In this document: positions 1 through 7,927 of the stretch, in pieces
How the letters are laid out: each line of letters opens with the position of its first letter
How positions within the stretch are numbered: position 1 is the stretch's first letter
The notes under the pieces: generated by a model
The model's input: the letters and a program-made list of their open reading frames with translations, nothing else
Database searches by the model: none
Told to the model about the DNA's origin: nothing
Program-made: the position numbers and the translations under genes
From: Sandaracinaceae bacterium
GTDB lineage: Bacteria; Myxococcota_A; Polyangia; Polyangiales; Sandaracinaceae
Assembly: GCA_020633195.1 (NCBI GenBank)
Contig: JACKEC010000016.1
Coordinates: 496,001 to 560,000 of the forward strand
Length of the DNA stretch: 64,000 nt
Reading direction: 5' to 3'

Positions 1-118
1 GAGAACAACAGCTCGCGGAGTCCAAGACCGTCATTCTTCACCCCGCGAAAGCTCGCTCCGTCCCCATGGCGCGCGCCACGGAGTCCCAGCGCCGCCACGT
101 CGCCCGTCTGCTCGGCCT

Positions 119-169
119 CCCGACCCGCGCAGAAAAGACAACATGATGAACTCCGTCCCCATGGCGCGC
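119..169. repeat. 51-bp direct repeat, copy 1
   Basis: This stretch is identical, base for base by eye, to 207-257. It contains an A-rich core (gcagaaaagacaacatgatg) that is unusual in this GC-rich DNA, and it ends in an NcoI-like ccatgg. The last 20 bases or so also occur at 56-79, giving a third, partial copy. Confidence 0.85.
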
Positions 170-206
170 CCATGATTGGAGCTGACGCCATCCGCCTCTC
201 GGCCCG

Positions 207-257
207 CCCGACCCGCGCAGAAAAGACAACATGATGAACTCCGTCCCCATGGCGCGC
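207..257. repeat. 51-bp direct repeat, copy 2
   Basis: Second perfect copy of the 119-169 unit, 88 bp downstream. After the repeat the sequence continues gcgccacc as it does after the partial copy at 56-79, so the three copies look like remnants of a tandem or dispersed element. No gene spans it. Confidence 0.85.
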
Positions 258-343
258 GCCACCATGGCGGGCGCCACGGGCCTGCCCCGCCTCGCGCGCG
301 AAGCGCGCGAGAGAACGACGAGCGAGAGTTCGAACCGTCCCGA

Positions 344-1606
344 CTACCGCGGTGGCGGGAGAGGGTCGGCTTCGCGGTGGCCGAGGAGGAGGCCGTAGAG
401 GATCTCGCTCGGGTCTTCGAGGCGATCGGTGTGCAGCTCGAGGTGGAGGTGCGCGGCGGAGCGCTGCATGCCGGTGCGGCCGACGGTGCCGAGCACTTCG
501 CCGCGCTCGACGGTCTGGCCGTAGTGCACGTGGACCTCTTCGAGGTGCATGTAGCAGGAGCGCACGCTGTGGAGATCGCCGGGGCGCGCGTGGCGGATGC
601 AGACGTAGCGGCCGCCGGCGGCGAGCGAGCTGCGCGGGATGGCCTCGAGCTCCGCTTGGGTGCCGACCTGGCGGTTGTTCTGGCCGCCGGGGAGGTCCAC
701 GCCGCTGAACACGACGAGGCCGCCGGAGACGGCGCGGACCTCTTCGCCGGGGAGGCTCTCGAGATCGACGCCGCGGTGATGCCGCGCGCCGTCTTCACGC
801 TCGGAGCCGATGTAGCTGCTGATCACTCGCGGGCAGCCGTTGAGGGGGCAGCCGAAGGTCACGCCGCCCCACACGATGGGCGTCGCGCTCTCGGGGGCGC
901 CGTAGTACTCGAGCAGCCGCCGGCGCTCGGTGAGGATGCGGTCCTCCTGCCGGTCGCTGCGCACGCGATCGCCCCACACGAAGTGGGAGACGAAGTGGCG
1001 GTGGGTCTCGTTCTCGAACGCCTCGTCGACCGACGCGTGCTGGTCTCGCCACATCCGGAGGAGGGCGGAGGCGTAGTAGATGTTCGTCTCGGGGACGCGC
1101 AGCCGCGGGCCGTTGAACGGGAACCGATCGACGGTCCAGTCGCGGTCGACCCACGCCTCGTTCTCGCGCACGCGGTAGCGCAGGTGGCCGTGGCGGACGT
1201 TCTCCCAGTACATGCGGTTGTCGATGAGCGTCAGCCCGATCCCCGAGCCGCGGTCGCCGTTCTCGGCGTCGTAGCGGCAGCGGCCCTCTCGGTAGACGAG
1301 CGCGGCGACGAGGAACGGGTCGACCTCGAACTCGGCCGCGCTCTCCAGGATCCACTCGGCGTACCGCACCGATCGGTCCGGCGGCATGCCACCGCAGATG
1401 CGCCGGATCGCGGCGGCGAAGCGCGCCGGGTCGATCGGGCTCGGGGTCGCCGGCTCGTCCGGCCAGTCGGCGATCGCCACGCGGGCCATCGCGAGCCGGT
1501 TCGGCTGCGGGTTGGGTCGCCGACGCGCCGTCCACGGCGGACGCCCGTTCCCCATGGCCAGCAAGGCGAGGGCGACCAGGAGCCCCCCCACGACACGCCG
1601 TTTCAT
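344..1606 (-). CDS. Secreted lytic-transglycosylase-like / M23 endopeptidase fusion
   Basis: Predicted peptidoglycan hydrolase of 420 residues. An N-terminal hydrophobic stretch (about residues 5-20) looks like a signal peptide or anchor. Residues about 60-235 resemble a soluble lytic transglycosylase fold, with a candidate catalytic Glu107 in YREGRC followed by GSGIGLT. Residues about 245-410 are an M23 (LytM-like) metallopeptidase with the zinc motif H277-x3-D281 and the second motif H386-L-H388. The two domains would cut glycan and peptide strands in the periplasm. The M23 assignment is firm; the transglycosylase part is inferred from short motifs. It is divergent from purH with a 60-bp gap. 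The start gives a normal leader. Confidence 0.85.
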   Translation of the reverse strand: MKRRVVGGLLVALALLAMGNGRPPWTARRRPNPQPNRLAMARVAIADWPDEPATPSPIDPARFAAAIRRICGGMPPDRSVRYAEWILESAAEFEVDPFLVAALVYREGRCRYDAENGDRGSGIGLTLIDNRMYWENVRHGHLRYRVRENEAWVDRDWTVDRFPFNGPRLRVPETNIYYASALLRMWRDQHASVDEAFENETHRHFVSHFVWGDRVRSDRQEDRILTERRRLLEYYGAPESATPIVWGGVTFGCPLNGCPRVISSYIGSEREDGARHHRGVDLESLPGEEVRAVSGGLVVFSGVDLPGGQNNRQVGTQAELEAIPRSSLAAGGRYVCIRHARPGDLHSVRSCYMHLEEVHVHYGQTVERGEVLGTVGRTGMQRSAAHLHLELHTDRLEDPSEILYGLLLGHREADPLPPPR

Positions 1607-1666
1607 CGCTGAATCGTTGCTCTCCCGCCCTAGCCCTCGTCAAGGAAGTGGAGTAATTGGCCCGCC

Positions 1667-3226
1667 ATGGCGCGCATCCGGACCGCTCTGATCTCCGTTT
1701 CCGACAAGCGTGGCGTGATCGATCTCGCCCGCGCGCTCGCTCGCTCCGGCGTCGAGATCCTCTCGACCGGGGGGACCGCGCGGTCACTCCGCGGGGCCGA
1801 GATCGCGGTGACGGACGTGTCCGAGTACACGGCATCGCCCGAGGTGATGGACGGACGCGTCAAGACGCTGCACCCCCGCGTCCACGGCGGGATCCTGATG
1901 CGGGACACGATCGGCGACAGGACGCAGCTCACCGAGCTCGGGGGCAAGGCGATCGATCTCGTGGTCGTGAACCTCTACCCGTTCGAGGACACCGTCGCGC
2001 GCGGCGCGGCCTACGACGAGGTCATCGAGAACATCGACATCGGCGGCCCGTCGATGATCCGCAGCGCGGCGAAGAACCACGCGCGAGTGACCGTGGTGGT
2101 CGACCCCTCGGACTACGGGCGCGTCGTCGAGGCGCTCGGCGAGGACGACGGTCCGTCGCTCGCGCTGCGCACGGAGCTCGCGGCGAAGGCGTTCAGCCAC
2201 ACCGCCGCGTACGACGGCGCCATCGCGCGCTACCTCACCTCGCGCGACGCGGAGGGCGGCGCGCTGCCGTTCCCGGGGACGCTGCCCCTGCACTTCGAGA
2301 AGGTCTACGACCTCCGCTACGGCGAGAACCCGCACCAGAAGGGCGCCTACTACGTCGAGCGTCACGCCCCCGACGGCTCGCTCGCGCGCGCGGCGTCGCT
2401 CGACCTCGGCAAGAAGGAGCTCAGCTACAACAACCTCGTCGACGCGGAGGCCGCGCTCGACGCGGTGCGCGAGTTCGACGCGCCCGCGGCGGTGGTCATC
2501 AAGCACACGAACCCGTGCGGCGCCGCGACCGGCGAGACGCTCGTCGACGCCTACCGCGCGGCCCGCGAGGCGGACGCGCTGAGCGCCTTCGGGTCCATCG
2601 TCGCGCTCAACCGCGAGGTCGACGGCGCGACCGCCGAGGCCATCGGCGAGAGCTTCGTCGAGTGCGTGATCGCCCCGAGCTTCGCGGACGACGCGCTCGA
2701 GGGCCTGCGCCGCAAGAAGAACCTCCGGCTGCTCGCGACGGGCGGCTGGGTCGGCGCGGATCACGCGGCGCTCACCTACAAGCGCATCGGCGGAGGCCTC
2801 GTGGTCCAGGACCGCGACGCCACCGGCGCGGGCGAGGTCCGCTCGGCGCGCGTGGTCACCAAGCGCGCGCCCACCGCCGAGGAGCTCGCCGCGCTCGACT
2901 TCGCGTGGCGCGTCTGCAAGCACGTGAAGTCCAACGCGATCGTCTTCGCCAAGCCGGGCCGCACCGTCGGCGTCGGCGCGGGGCAGATGTCGCGCGTCGT
3001 GAGCGTCGAGCTCGCGGCGAAGAAGGCCGGCGACGAGTCGCAGGGCGCGGTCATGGCGTCCGACGCGTTCTTCCCGTTCCCCGACGGGCTCGAGGCGGCC
3101 ATCGCCGTCGGCGTCACCGCGGTCGTGCAGCCCGGCGGCTCGGTCAAGGACGAGGACGTGATCGCGGCCGCGGACGCGGCCGGCATCGCGATGATCTTCA
3201 CGGGCGTCCGCCACTTCCGGCACTGA
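1667..3226 (+). CDS. purH: Bifunctional AICAR transformylase / IMP cyclohydrolase PurH
   Basis: Catalyses the last two steps of IMP synthesis: formylation of AICAR with 10-formyl-THF, then ring closure. It is a cytoplasmic enzyme of 519 residues, normal for the family. The N-terminal cyclohydrolase part begins ALISVSDKRG and carries the LSTGGTA motif. The C-terminal transformylase has YGENPHQ near residue 219, KHTNPCG near residue 279 and the conserved FFPFPDG region. The ATG at 1667 is preceded by a purine-rich ggaagtggag. It is monocistronic in this window; its stop codon overlaps the first unit of an intergenic palindromic repeat. purD and purF lie elsewhere in the window rather than in one operon. 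Confidence 0.97.
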   Translation: MARIRTALISVSDKRGVIDLARALARSGVEILSTGGTARSLRGAEIAVTDVSEYTASPEVMDGRVKTLHPRVHGGILMRDTIGDRTQLTELGGKAIDLVVVNLYPFEDTVARGAAYDEVIENIDIGGPSMIRSAAKNHARVTVVVDPSDYGRVVEALGEDDGPSLALRTELAAKAFSHTAAYDGAIARYLTSRDAEGGALPFPGTLPLHFEKVYDLRYGENPHQKGAYYVERHAPDGSLARAASLDLGKKELSYNNLVDAEAALDAVREFDAPAAVVIKHTNPCGAATGETLVDAYRAAREADALSAFGSIVALNREVDGATAEAIGESFVECVIAPSFADDALEGLRRKKNLRLLATGGWVGADHAALTYKRIGGGLVVQDRDATGAGEVRSARVVTKRAPTAEELAALDFAWRVCKHVKSNAIVFAKPGRTVGVGAGQMSRVVSVELAAKKAGDESQGAVMASDAFFPFPDGLEAAIAVGVTAVVQPGGSVKDEDVIAAADAAGIAMIFTGVRHFRH

Positions 3227-3450
3227 GTCCCGAGGGCGCGAAGCGACCGAGGGATCTCAGTGGGGAGCGCGAGGGGCTTGCCCCTCGCCGGAGAGAAATC
3301 GCCGGAGGCGATTTATCGACAGACCTTGAGTCCGACGACGCGAAGCGTCGGAGGATCTCAGTGGGGAGCGCGAGGGGCTTGCCCCTCGCCGGAGATAAAT
3401 CGTCGAAGGCGATTTATCGACAGGCCTTGAGTCCGACGACGCGAAGCGTC
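3225..3450. repeat. Tandem intergenic palindromic repeat (two units plus partial third)
   Basis: Two near-identical units of about 103 bp (3225-3327) and 101 bp (3328-3428) are followed by the first 22 bp of a third (3429-3450). Each unit begins gagtccga/gagtcccg, then has a short hairpin (gacgcgaagcgtc in unit 2), a strong hairpin gcgaggggcttgcccctcgc, and a third hairpin built on aaatcg...cgattt. The array lies between the convergent purH and DUF3089 genes and could terminate transcription from both sides. It resembles REP/BIME-type elements in architecture, but I cannot assign a family. Confidence 0.85.
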
Positions 3451-3484
3451 CGCGCCCGCCTCGCGTCTCGCTGACGCCGGCGTC

Positions 3485-4648
3485 TCACAGGCCCATCGCG
3501 GTGGCCTTCATGGCGACCACGCGCTGCAGGTCGGCGAGCACGAAGTTGTAGTCGAGCACGTGCAGCCCGAGCAGCGCGGGCGAGAAGAGGGTGTGATCGA
3601 ACGGGACCGGGTTCTCGCGCAGGTCGCCGGGCTCGGGGCGGACCCGGATCTCGAGGTAATGGTGACCCTCGGCGTCGGTCACGCACTCGGCGGCGTAGAG
3701 GTTCGGCAGCATCACGAACGGCGTCGAGAACATCGCCGTCAGATCGCTCTGGATGCTGAACGCCTCCTGGTTTGTGCGGGTCGGCAGGTACGTCCCCGCG
3801 AGCCGGCCTTCGCCGCCGGCGAGCGCGGCGGGGTTGGTGCACGCCACCTCCGGGTTCGGCGGCGTCGTGGGCGGATAGCCCTCGGCGAACGTGCGGTAGG
3901 CGATGACGCAGCCGACCTCCTCGTCGGACGTGCACAGCGGGATGTCGTCGAACGAGCCCCCCGTGGTCGCGCCCGGCGGGGCGAGCACGTCGCCGCCGAT
4001 GAGGAGGCCCGCGATCATGCGGGCGCGCAGCGCGGGGTCGGGCGCGATCACGCGCTGCAGGAGGCGCCGCGTCATGTGCGCGCCCTGCGAGTGGCCCATG
4101 ATCACGAACGGCCGGTCGGGCGCGAGCTCGAGGTAGCGCTCGAACGCGGCGTCGATGTCGACGTAGGCGTCCTCGAGGTAGTCCTGCGCGTCCGCGCGGC
4201 TGTACGTCGCGAAGGAGATCTGGCGGTAGAGCGGCGCGAACACCCGACACTGGCTCGTGAACGGCGCCGCCTGGCTGAGCAGCGGATCGAGCATCAGCGA
4301 GTGATCGGCGAGCGCCGACTCGGGGACGGTGCCCTGTCGACCCGAGAGCGCGACCGTCGGGTAGACGTAGAAGCAGTCGTAGGCCGGGTCGGTCGCGACG
4401 GTGTGCTCGAGGACGCTCGTCGTCTCGTCGGGCGCGATGACCGTCGCGGTCAGGTCCGCGGTCAGGCACTCGTCCCCGTCCATGCCCGGTCGACAGAGCC
4501 AGTAGGCGTCGTCGGTGTAGTCGAGCGGCGCGCGCGGCCCGGCGTCCGTCATCGGCGGCGGCGGCCCCGCGTCTTCGAGCCCGGCGTCCGTCCCCGGGGT
4601 GGCCGGGTCGCACGCGACCAGCAACAGGCAGATCCACGTCCAGCGCAT
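3485..4648 (-). CDS. DUF3089 alpha/beta-hydrolase lipoprotein
   Basis: Predicted outer-membrane or periplasmic lipoprotein of 387 residues. The leader ends in LLLVAC, giving a lipidated Cys13, followed by an Asp-Ala-Gly/Pro linker (TDAGLEDAG, MTDAG). The body matches the DUF3089 family of alpha/beta hydrolases: YWLCRPG and D-C near the N-terminus, DCFYVYPT, and the nucleophile elbow GHSQGA near residue 183. The substrate is unknown; family members are annotated as lipase- or esterase-like. It is convergent with purH across a palindromic repeat and divergent from purD. Confidence 0.85.
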   Translation of the reverse strand: MRWTWICLLLVACDPATPGTDAGLEDAGPPPPMTDAGPRAPLDYTDDAYWLCRPGMDGDECLTADLTATVIAPDETTSVLEHTVATDPAYDCFYVYPTVALSGRQGTVPESALADHSLMLDPLLSQAAPFTSQCRVFAPLYRQISFATYSRADAQDYLEDAYVDIDAAFERYLELAPDRPFVIMGHSQGAHMTRRLLQRVIAPDPALRARMIAGLLIGGDVLAPPGATTGGSFDDIPLCTSDEEVGCVIAYRTFAEGYPPTTPPNPEVACTNPAALAGGEGRLAGTYLPTRTNQEAFSIQSDLTAMFSTPFVMLPNLYAAECVTDAEGHHYLEIRVRPEPGDLRENPVPFDHTLFSPALLGLHVLDYNFVLADLQRVVAMKATAMGL

Positions 4649-4721
4649 CGACAGAGCCTAGCCCCAACCGCCGCAATCGCGGAGCGGCGCGCCCGAGGCC
4701 GAGCGGCTATGGTCCGCCGCG

Positions 4722-5987
4722 ATGAAGGTCCTGGTCGTCGGAGCGGGGGCGCGCGAGCACGCGCTGGCCCACAAGATCGCCGCCTCGGAGCGGGTGGAGG
4801 CCGTGTACGCGGCGCCGGGCAACGCGGGCACCGCGCGGGTCGGCACCAACCTCGACGTGGCCGCCGACGACGTCCCCGGGATCGTGCGCGTCGCGCGCGA
4901 GCTGGGCGTCGGGCTCGTCGTCGTCGGCCCCGAGGGCCCGCTGGTCGCCGGCGTGGTCGACGCCCTCCGCGCGGTCGGGATCCCGACCTTCGGTCCGACC
5001 CGCGCGGCGGCTCGGCTCGAGGGCTCGAAGGCCTTCTCGAAGGACTTCATGAAGCACCACGGCATCCCCACCGCGGCGTACGGCGTCTTCGACGACGCCG
5101 AGGCGGCCAAGGCGTGGGTGCGCGAGCTCGGCCGGCCGATGGTGGTCAAGGCCGACGGCCTCGCGGCCGGCAAGGGGGTCGTCGTCGCGGCCACCGTCGA
5201 GGAGTCGCTCGCCGCGATCGACGCGATCATGCTCGAGCGCGCGCACGGCGACGCGGGCCGGCGGGTCGTCGTCGAGGAGCGCCTCGAGGGGCCCGAGATC
5301 AGCTTCCACGTGGTCTGCGACGGCACCCGCGCGATCCCCCTCGCGGCCGCGCAGGATCACAAGCGCCTCCTCGACGGCGACGAGGGCCCGAACACCGGCG
5401 GCATGGGCGCGTACTCGCCGCCGCCGATGGTCGACCCCACCCTCGAGGGCTCGATCATGGATCGGGTGGTCCTGCCCACCCTCGAGGGGATGGCCGAGGA
5501 CGACTGCCCCTTCACGGGGGTGCTCTTCGTCGGGCTGATGCTCGTCGACGGACAGCCGCGGGTCCTCGAGTACAACGTGCGCTTCGGCGACCCGGAGACC
5601 GAGGTGCTGATGGCGCGGCTCGCGTCGGACGTGGTCCCGCTCCTGCTCGGCTCGGCGCGCGGTGATCTCGAGGGCGTGGAGCTGACCTGGGGGGCGCCCG
5701 CGGCGCTCTGCGTGGTGATGGCCTCCGAGGGCTACCCGGGCAGCTACCCCAAGGGCCGCCCGATCCACGGGATCGAGGCCGCGAACGCGCTGCCCGGGGT
5801 GTCCGTCTTCGAGGCCGGGACCCGCGCCGAGGGCGACGCCACGGTGACCAGCGGCGGCCGCGTCCTGTGCGTCACCGCCAGCGGCGGCGACGTCCACGAG
5901 GCCGCCGAGCGCGCCTACGCGGGGGTCCGGGCCATCGATTTCGAGGGCGCGCATCACCGTGGCGACATCGGCTGGCAGGCCCGGTAG
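4722..5987 (+). CDS. purD: Phosphoribosylamine-glycine ligase PurD
   Basis: GAR synthetase, the second step of purine synthesis: ATP-dependent joining of glycine to phosphoribosylamine. It has 421 residues, the usual length. The N-terminal domain starts MKVLVVGAGAREHAL. The ATP-grasp core has GLAAGKGVVV near residue 146 and the metal-binding NVRFGDPETEV near residue 285. The ATG at 4722 fits the family start exactly. A NifU-like gene begins 9 bp after the stop, so the two are probably cotranscribed. Confidence 0.97.
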   Translation: MKVLVVGAGAREHALAHKIAASERVEAVYAAPGNAGTARVGTNLDVAADDVPGIVRVARELGVGLVVVGPEGPLVAGVVDALRAVGIPTFGPTRAAARLEGSKAFSKDFMKHHGIPTAAYGVFDDAEAAKAWVRELGRPMVVKADGLAAGKGVVVAATVEESLAAIDAIMLERAHGDAGRRVVVEERLEGPEISFHVVCDGTRAIPLAAAQDHKRLLDGDEGPNTGGMGAYSPPPMVDPTLEGSIMDRVVLPTLEGMAEDDCPFTGVLFVGLMLVDGQPRVLEYNVRFGDPETEVLMARLASDVVPLLLGSARGDLEGVELTWGAPAALCVVMASEGYPGSYPKGRPIHGIEAANALPGVSVFEAGTRAEGDATVTSGGRVLCVTASGGDVHEAAERAYAGVRAIDFEGAHHRGDIGWQAR

Positions 5988-5996
5988 ACTCGCCCC

Positions 5997-6239
5997 GTGA
6001 CGCGTCGTGAGCGGATCGAGGAGGTCGTCCGTGAGGTGCTCGCGCCCCTCATCGAGGCCGATGGCGGCGGCGTCGAGCTCGCGAGCTTCGAGGGCTCGGT
6101 GGTGACGCTCCGCATCTCGGGGACGCTGCTCGGAGACCCCGGCACGAACTACGTGAAGCGGAGCGTCATCGAGCCGGCCCTCAAGCGCGCCGGAGGCCCG
6201 GACCTCGAGATCGTCTACGAGCGCGTGATCGCCGACTGA
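5997..6239 (+). CDS. NifU C-terminal-domain-like protein lacking the CxxC motif
   Basis: Small 80-residue protein starting at GTG, 9 bp after purD. It follows the NifU/Nfu C-terminal domain closely: helical start, EADGGGVEL, then a strand and helix. Where the family has the cluster-binding CxxC (GxCxGCP), this protein reads GTLLGDP, so both cysteines are replaced (Leu and Asp). Known Nfu proteins use the pair to hold a shared Fe-S cluster between two subunits, so this one should not do that. A structural or regulatory role is possible. Assignment is by motif alignment by eye. Confidence 0.7.
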   Translation: MTRRERIEEVVREVLAPLIEADGGGVELASFEGSVVTLRISGTLLGDPGTNYVKRSVIEPALKRAGGPDLEIVYERVIAD

Positions 6240-6294
6240 ACGCGCCCGCAGATTTTGACTTCCGGGCGGCAGCTCGGGTACATCGGAGATCGAC

Positions 6295-6558
6295 ATGGCG
6301 CTCATCGAGACCGAAGAAGCGGCACGGCGGCTCGCCCGCGCGATCGCCAGCGACCTCTCCCTCTACAACGAGGAGAAGATCGTGAAGGGCGTGCAGGCGG
6401 ACAACCTCTACGAGGAGCTGTCCGGTGAGATCGAGGAAGGCCGCGCGCTCTTCAAGAGCCGCGTCTCGCCCGACCTCTACGCCAAGAACTTCTACGACCG
6501 CGCCATCATCGACATCCTGGTCCGCTCCAAGGGCCACGTGCAGTCGAAGCTCTGGTAG
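6295..6558 (+). CDS. Conserved-looking small protein, function unknown
   Basis: An 87-residue, mostly alpha-helical acidic protein beginning MALIETEEAARRLARAI. I do not recognise the family. The sequence has no membrane segment, signal or cysteines, and ends SKGHVQSKLW. It starts 55 bp after the NifU-like gene and its stop overlaps the probable start of the following pseudouridine synthase (ctggtag), which suggests translational coupling. Codon use matches the neighbours, so it is very likely a real gene. Confidence 0.75.
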   Translation: MALIETEEAARRLARAIASDLSLYNEEKIVKGVQADNLYEELSGEIEEGRALFKSRVSPDLYAKNFYDRAIIDILVRSKGHVQSKLW

Positions 6559-7502
6559 CCCTCGAACCGATCGCGTTCGCGGTCGACGCGAGCGAAGCGG
6601 GGGACCGGCTCGACCGCGTCCTCGCCGCGCGGTTCTCCGAGACGTCGCGCTCGACGTTCGCGCGCTGGCTCGAGGAGGGCCGCGTCACCGTCGACGGCGT
6701 CGTCGCGAAGGCGAAGCAGCGCACGACGGTGGGGCAGCGGATCGTCGTGCGGCCCGCGCCGCCGCCGGCGACCGAGGCGATCCCGCAGGATCTGCCGCTC
6801 GACGTCGTCTACGAGGACGAGCACCTGCTCGTCGTCGACAAGGCGCCCGGCATGGTCGTGCATCCGGCGCCGGGCCACCCCGACGGGACGCTCGTCAACG
6901 CGGTCCTGCACCACTTCGGCGCGCTGCCCGGCGAGGACGCGGCGCGGCCCGGCATCGTCCATCGGCTCGACGCGGGCACCAGCGGCGTGATGGTCATCGC
7001 GCGAACCCCCGTCGCGCGCGACGAGCTCGTGCGTCGCTTCGCGGCCCACGACATCGAGCGCGCCTACCTCGCGATCGCGCAGGGCGACGTGCCCGCGACG
7101 GTCACCTTCGACACCCTGCACGGCCGCCACCCCAAGGACCGGAAGCGCTTCAGCGGCAAGGTCGACAAGGGCAAGCGCGCGGTGACCCACGTCGAGCGCG
7201 TCCGCGTGCTCCACGCGTCGGTGCTGGTCCGATGCACCCTCGAGACCGGGCGCACCCATCAGATCCGAGTGCACCTCGCGGAGGCCAACTGCTCCATCCT
7301 CGGCGACCCGCTCTACGGCAGCCCGCGCAAGGACCCGCGCCTGCGAGAGGCGGCCGCGGCGCTCGGACGCCAGGCGCTCCACGCGGCGGTGCTCGGGTTC
7401 GTGCACCCGGTGACCGGGGAGGCGCTGCGCTTCGAGCGCGAGCCCCCCGAGGACTTCCGCCGGGCGCTCGAGATGCTCGAGCGACCGTCGGAGTCAGTGT
7501 AG
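6552..7502 (+). CDS. rluD: RluD-type 23S rRNA pseudouridine synthase (non-canonical start)
   Basis: Isomerises uridines in 23S rRNA helix 69 in the RluD family. An S4 RNA-binding domain occupies roughly residues 8-65 (DRLDRVLAARF, RWLEEGRVTVDG), and the catalytic domain has HRLDAGTSG with the catalytic Asp near residue 139 and GRTHQIRVHL. The S4 coding continues upstream of the first GTG (6729) with no ATG, GTG or TTG back to an in-frame stop near 6426. CTG at 6552, overlapping the upstream stop, is the best candidate start and would give 316 residues of about normal length. Starting at 6729 would remove the S4 domain. The gene overlaps the convergent next gene by 9 bp. Confidence 0.85.
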   Translation: MVALEPIAFAVDASEAGDRLDRVLAARFSETSRSTFARWLEEGRVTVDGVVAKAKQRTTVGQRIVVRPAPPPATEAIPQDLPLDVVYEDEHLLVVDKAPGMVVHPAPGHPDGTLVNAVLHHFGALPGEDAARPGIVHRLDAGTSGVMVIARTPVARDELVRRFAAHDIERAYLAIAQGDVPATVTFDTLHGRHPKDRKRFSGKVDKGKRAVTHVERVRVLHASVLVRCTLETGRTHQIRVHLAEANCSILGDPLYGSPRKDPRLREAAAALGRQALHAAVLGFVHPVTGEALRFEREPPEDFRRALEMLERPSESV

Positions 7503-7874
7503 CCGCTCGTGGACGATGCGAACGTAGAGCGGCCGGCGGTGTCCACAGCGACGGCAGTGCACGTCCACCTTCCGCAGCGGCTCCGCGCCGGTCGTGTCCA
7601 CGGAGTGGTCCTCGGCGATCACGGCCTCGCCGCACACCACGCAGGGCAAGTTCGTGGCGACCGACTCGACGAGCGACGCGGTCGTCACCTCGAGCGGGTT
7701 CTCGGGGGTCGCGCCCGGCGTCTTCATCGCCGCCTCGATGCGCTCGCGCGCCTCTCGATCGTCGCGGGCGCGGTCGCGCGGGGAGACGATGGTTCGGCCG
7801 AAGGCTCGCCACAGCTCCCGCCCGAACAGGAGGAGCAGCCCCATCGTCACGGCTCCGAGCAGGTATCCGCTCAT
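7494..7874 (-). CDS. Small membrane-anchored zinc-ribbon protein
   Basis: A 126-residue protein of unknown function. Residues about 3-20 form one membrane segment (YLLGAVTMGLLLLF). The rest is soluble and holds two cysteine pairs, CVVC and CRRC, which are likely to bind one zinc ion as a ribbon. The upstream in-frame extension lies over the divergent Beta_propel gene and looks like shadow coding, so MSGYLL at 7874 is chosen. It is convergent with the pseudouridine synthase and overlaps it by 9 bp. It is divergent from the Beta_propel gene with about 53 bp between starts. Confidence 0.7.
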   Translation of the reverse strand: MSGYLLGAVTMGLLLLFGRELWRAFGRTIVSPRDRARDDREARERIEAAMKTPGATPENPLEVTTASLVESVATNLPCVVCGEAVIAEDHSVDTTGAEPLRKVDVHCRRCGHRRPLYVRIVHERLH

Positions 7875-7927
7875 GCCCCGAGGGTACGTCGATCGACCCC
7901 GGGAGCCCCCCTCGCCTGGTAGAAGGG

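Larger units (their letters stand above)
1..343. other. Non-coding left edge with repeats
   Basis: No convincing gene lies in the first 343 bases; open frames here have no recognisable product. The stretch holds a 51-bp direct repeat (listed separately) and a third partial copy of its 3' part around 56-79. It lies downstream of the M23 peptidase gene, which ends at 344 on the minus strand. What lies to the left is outside the window. Confidence 0.6.

Noticed and set aside
119..257. CRISPR with 51-bp repeats
   Set aside because: Only two full copies, no palindromic repeat ends and a 37-bp gap; no cas genes.
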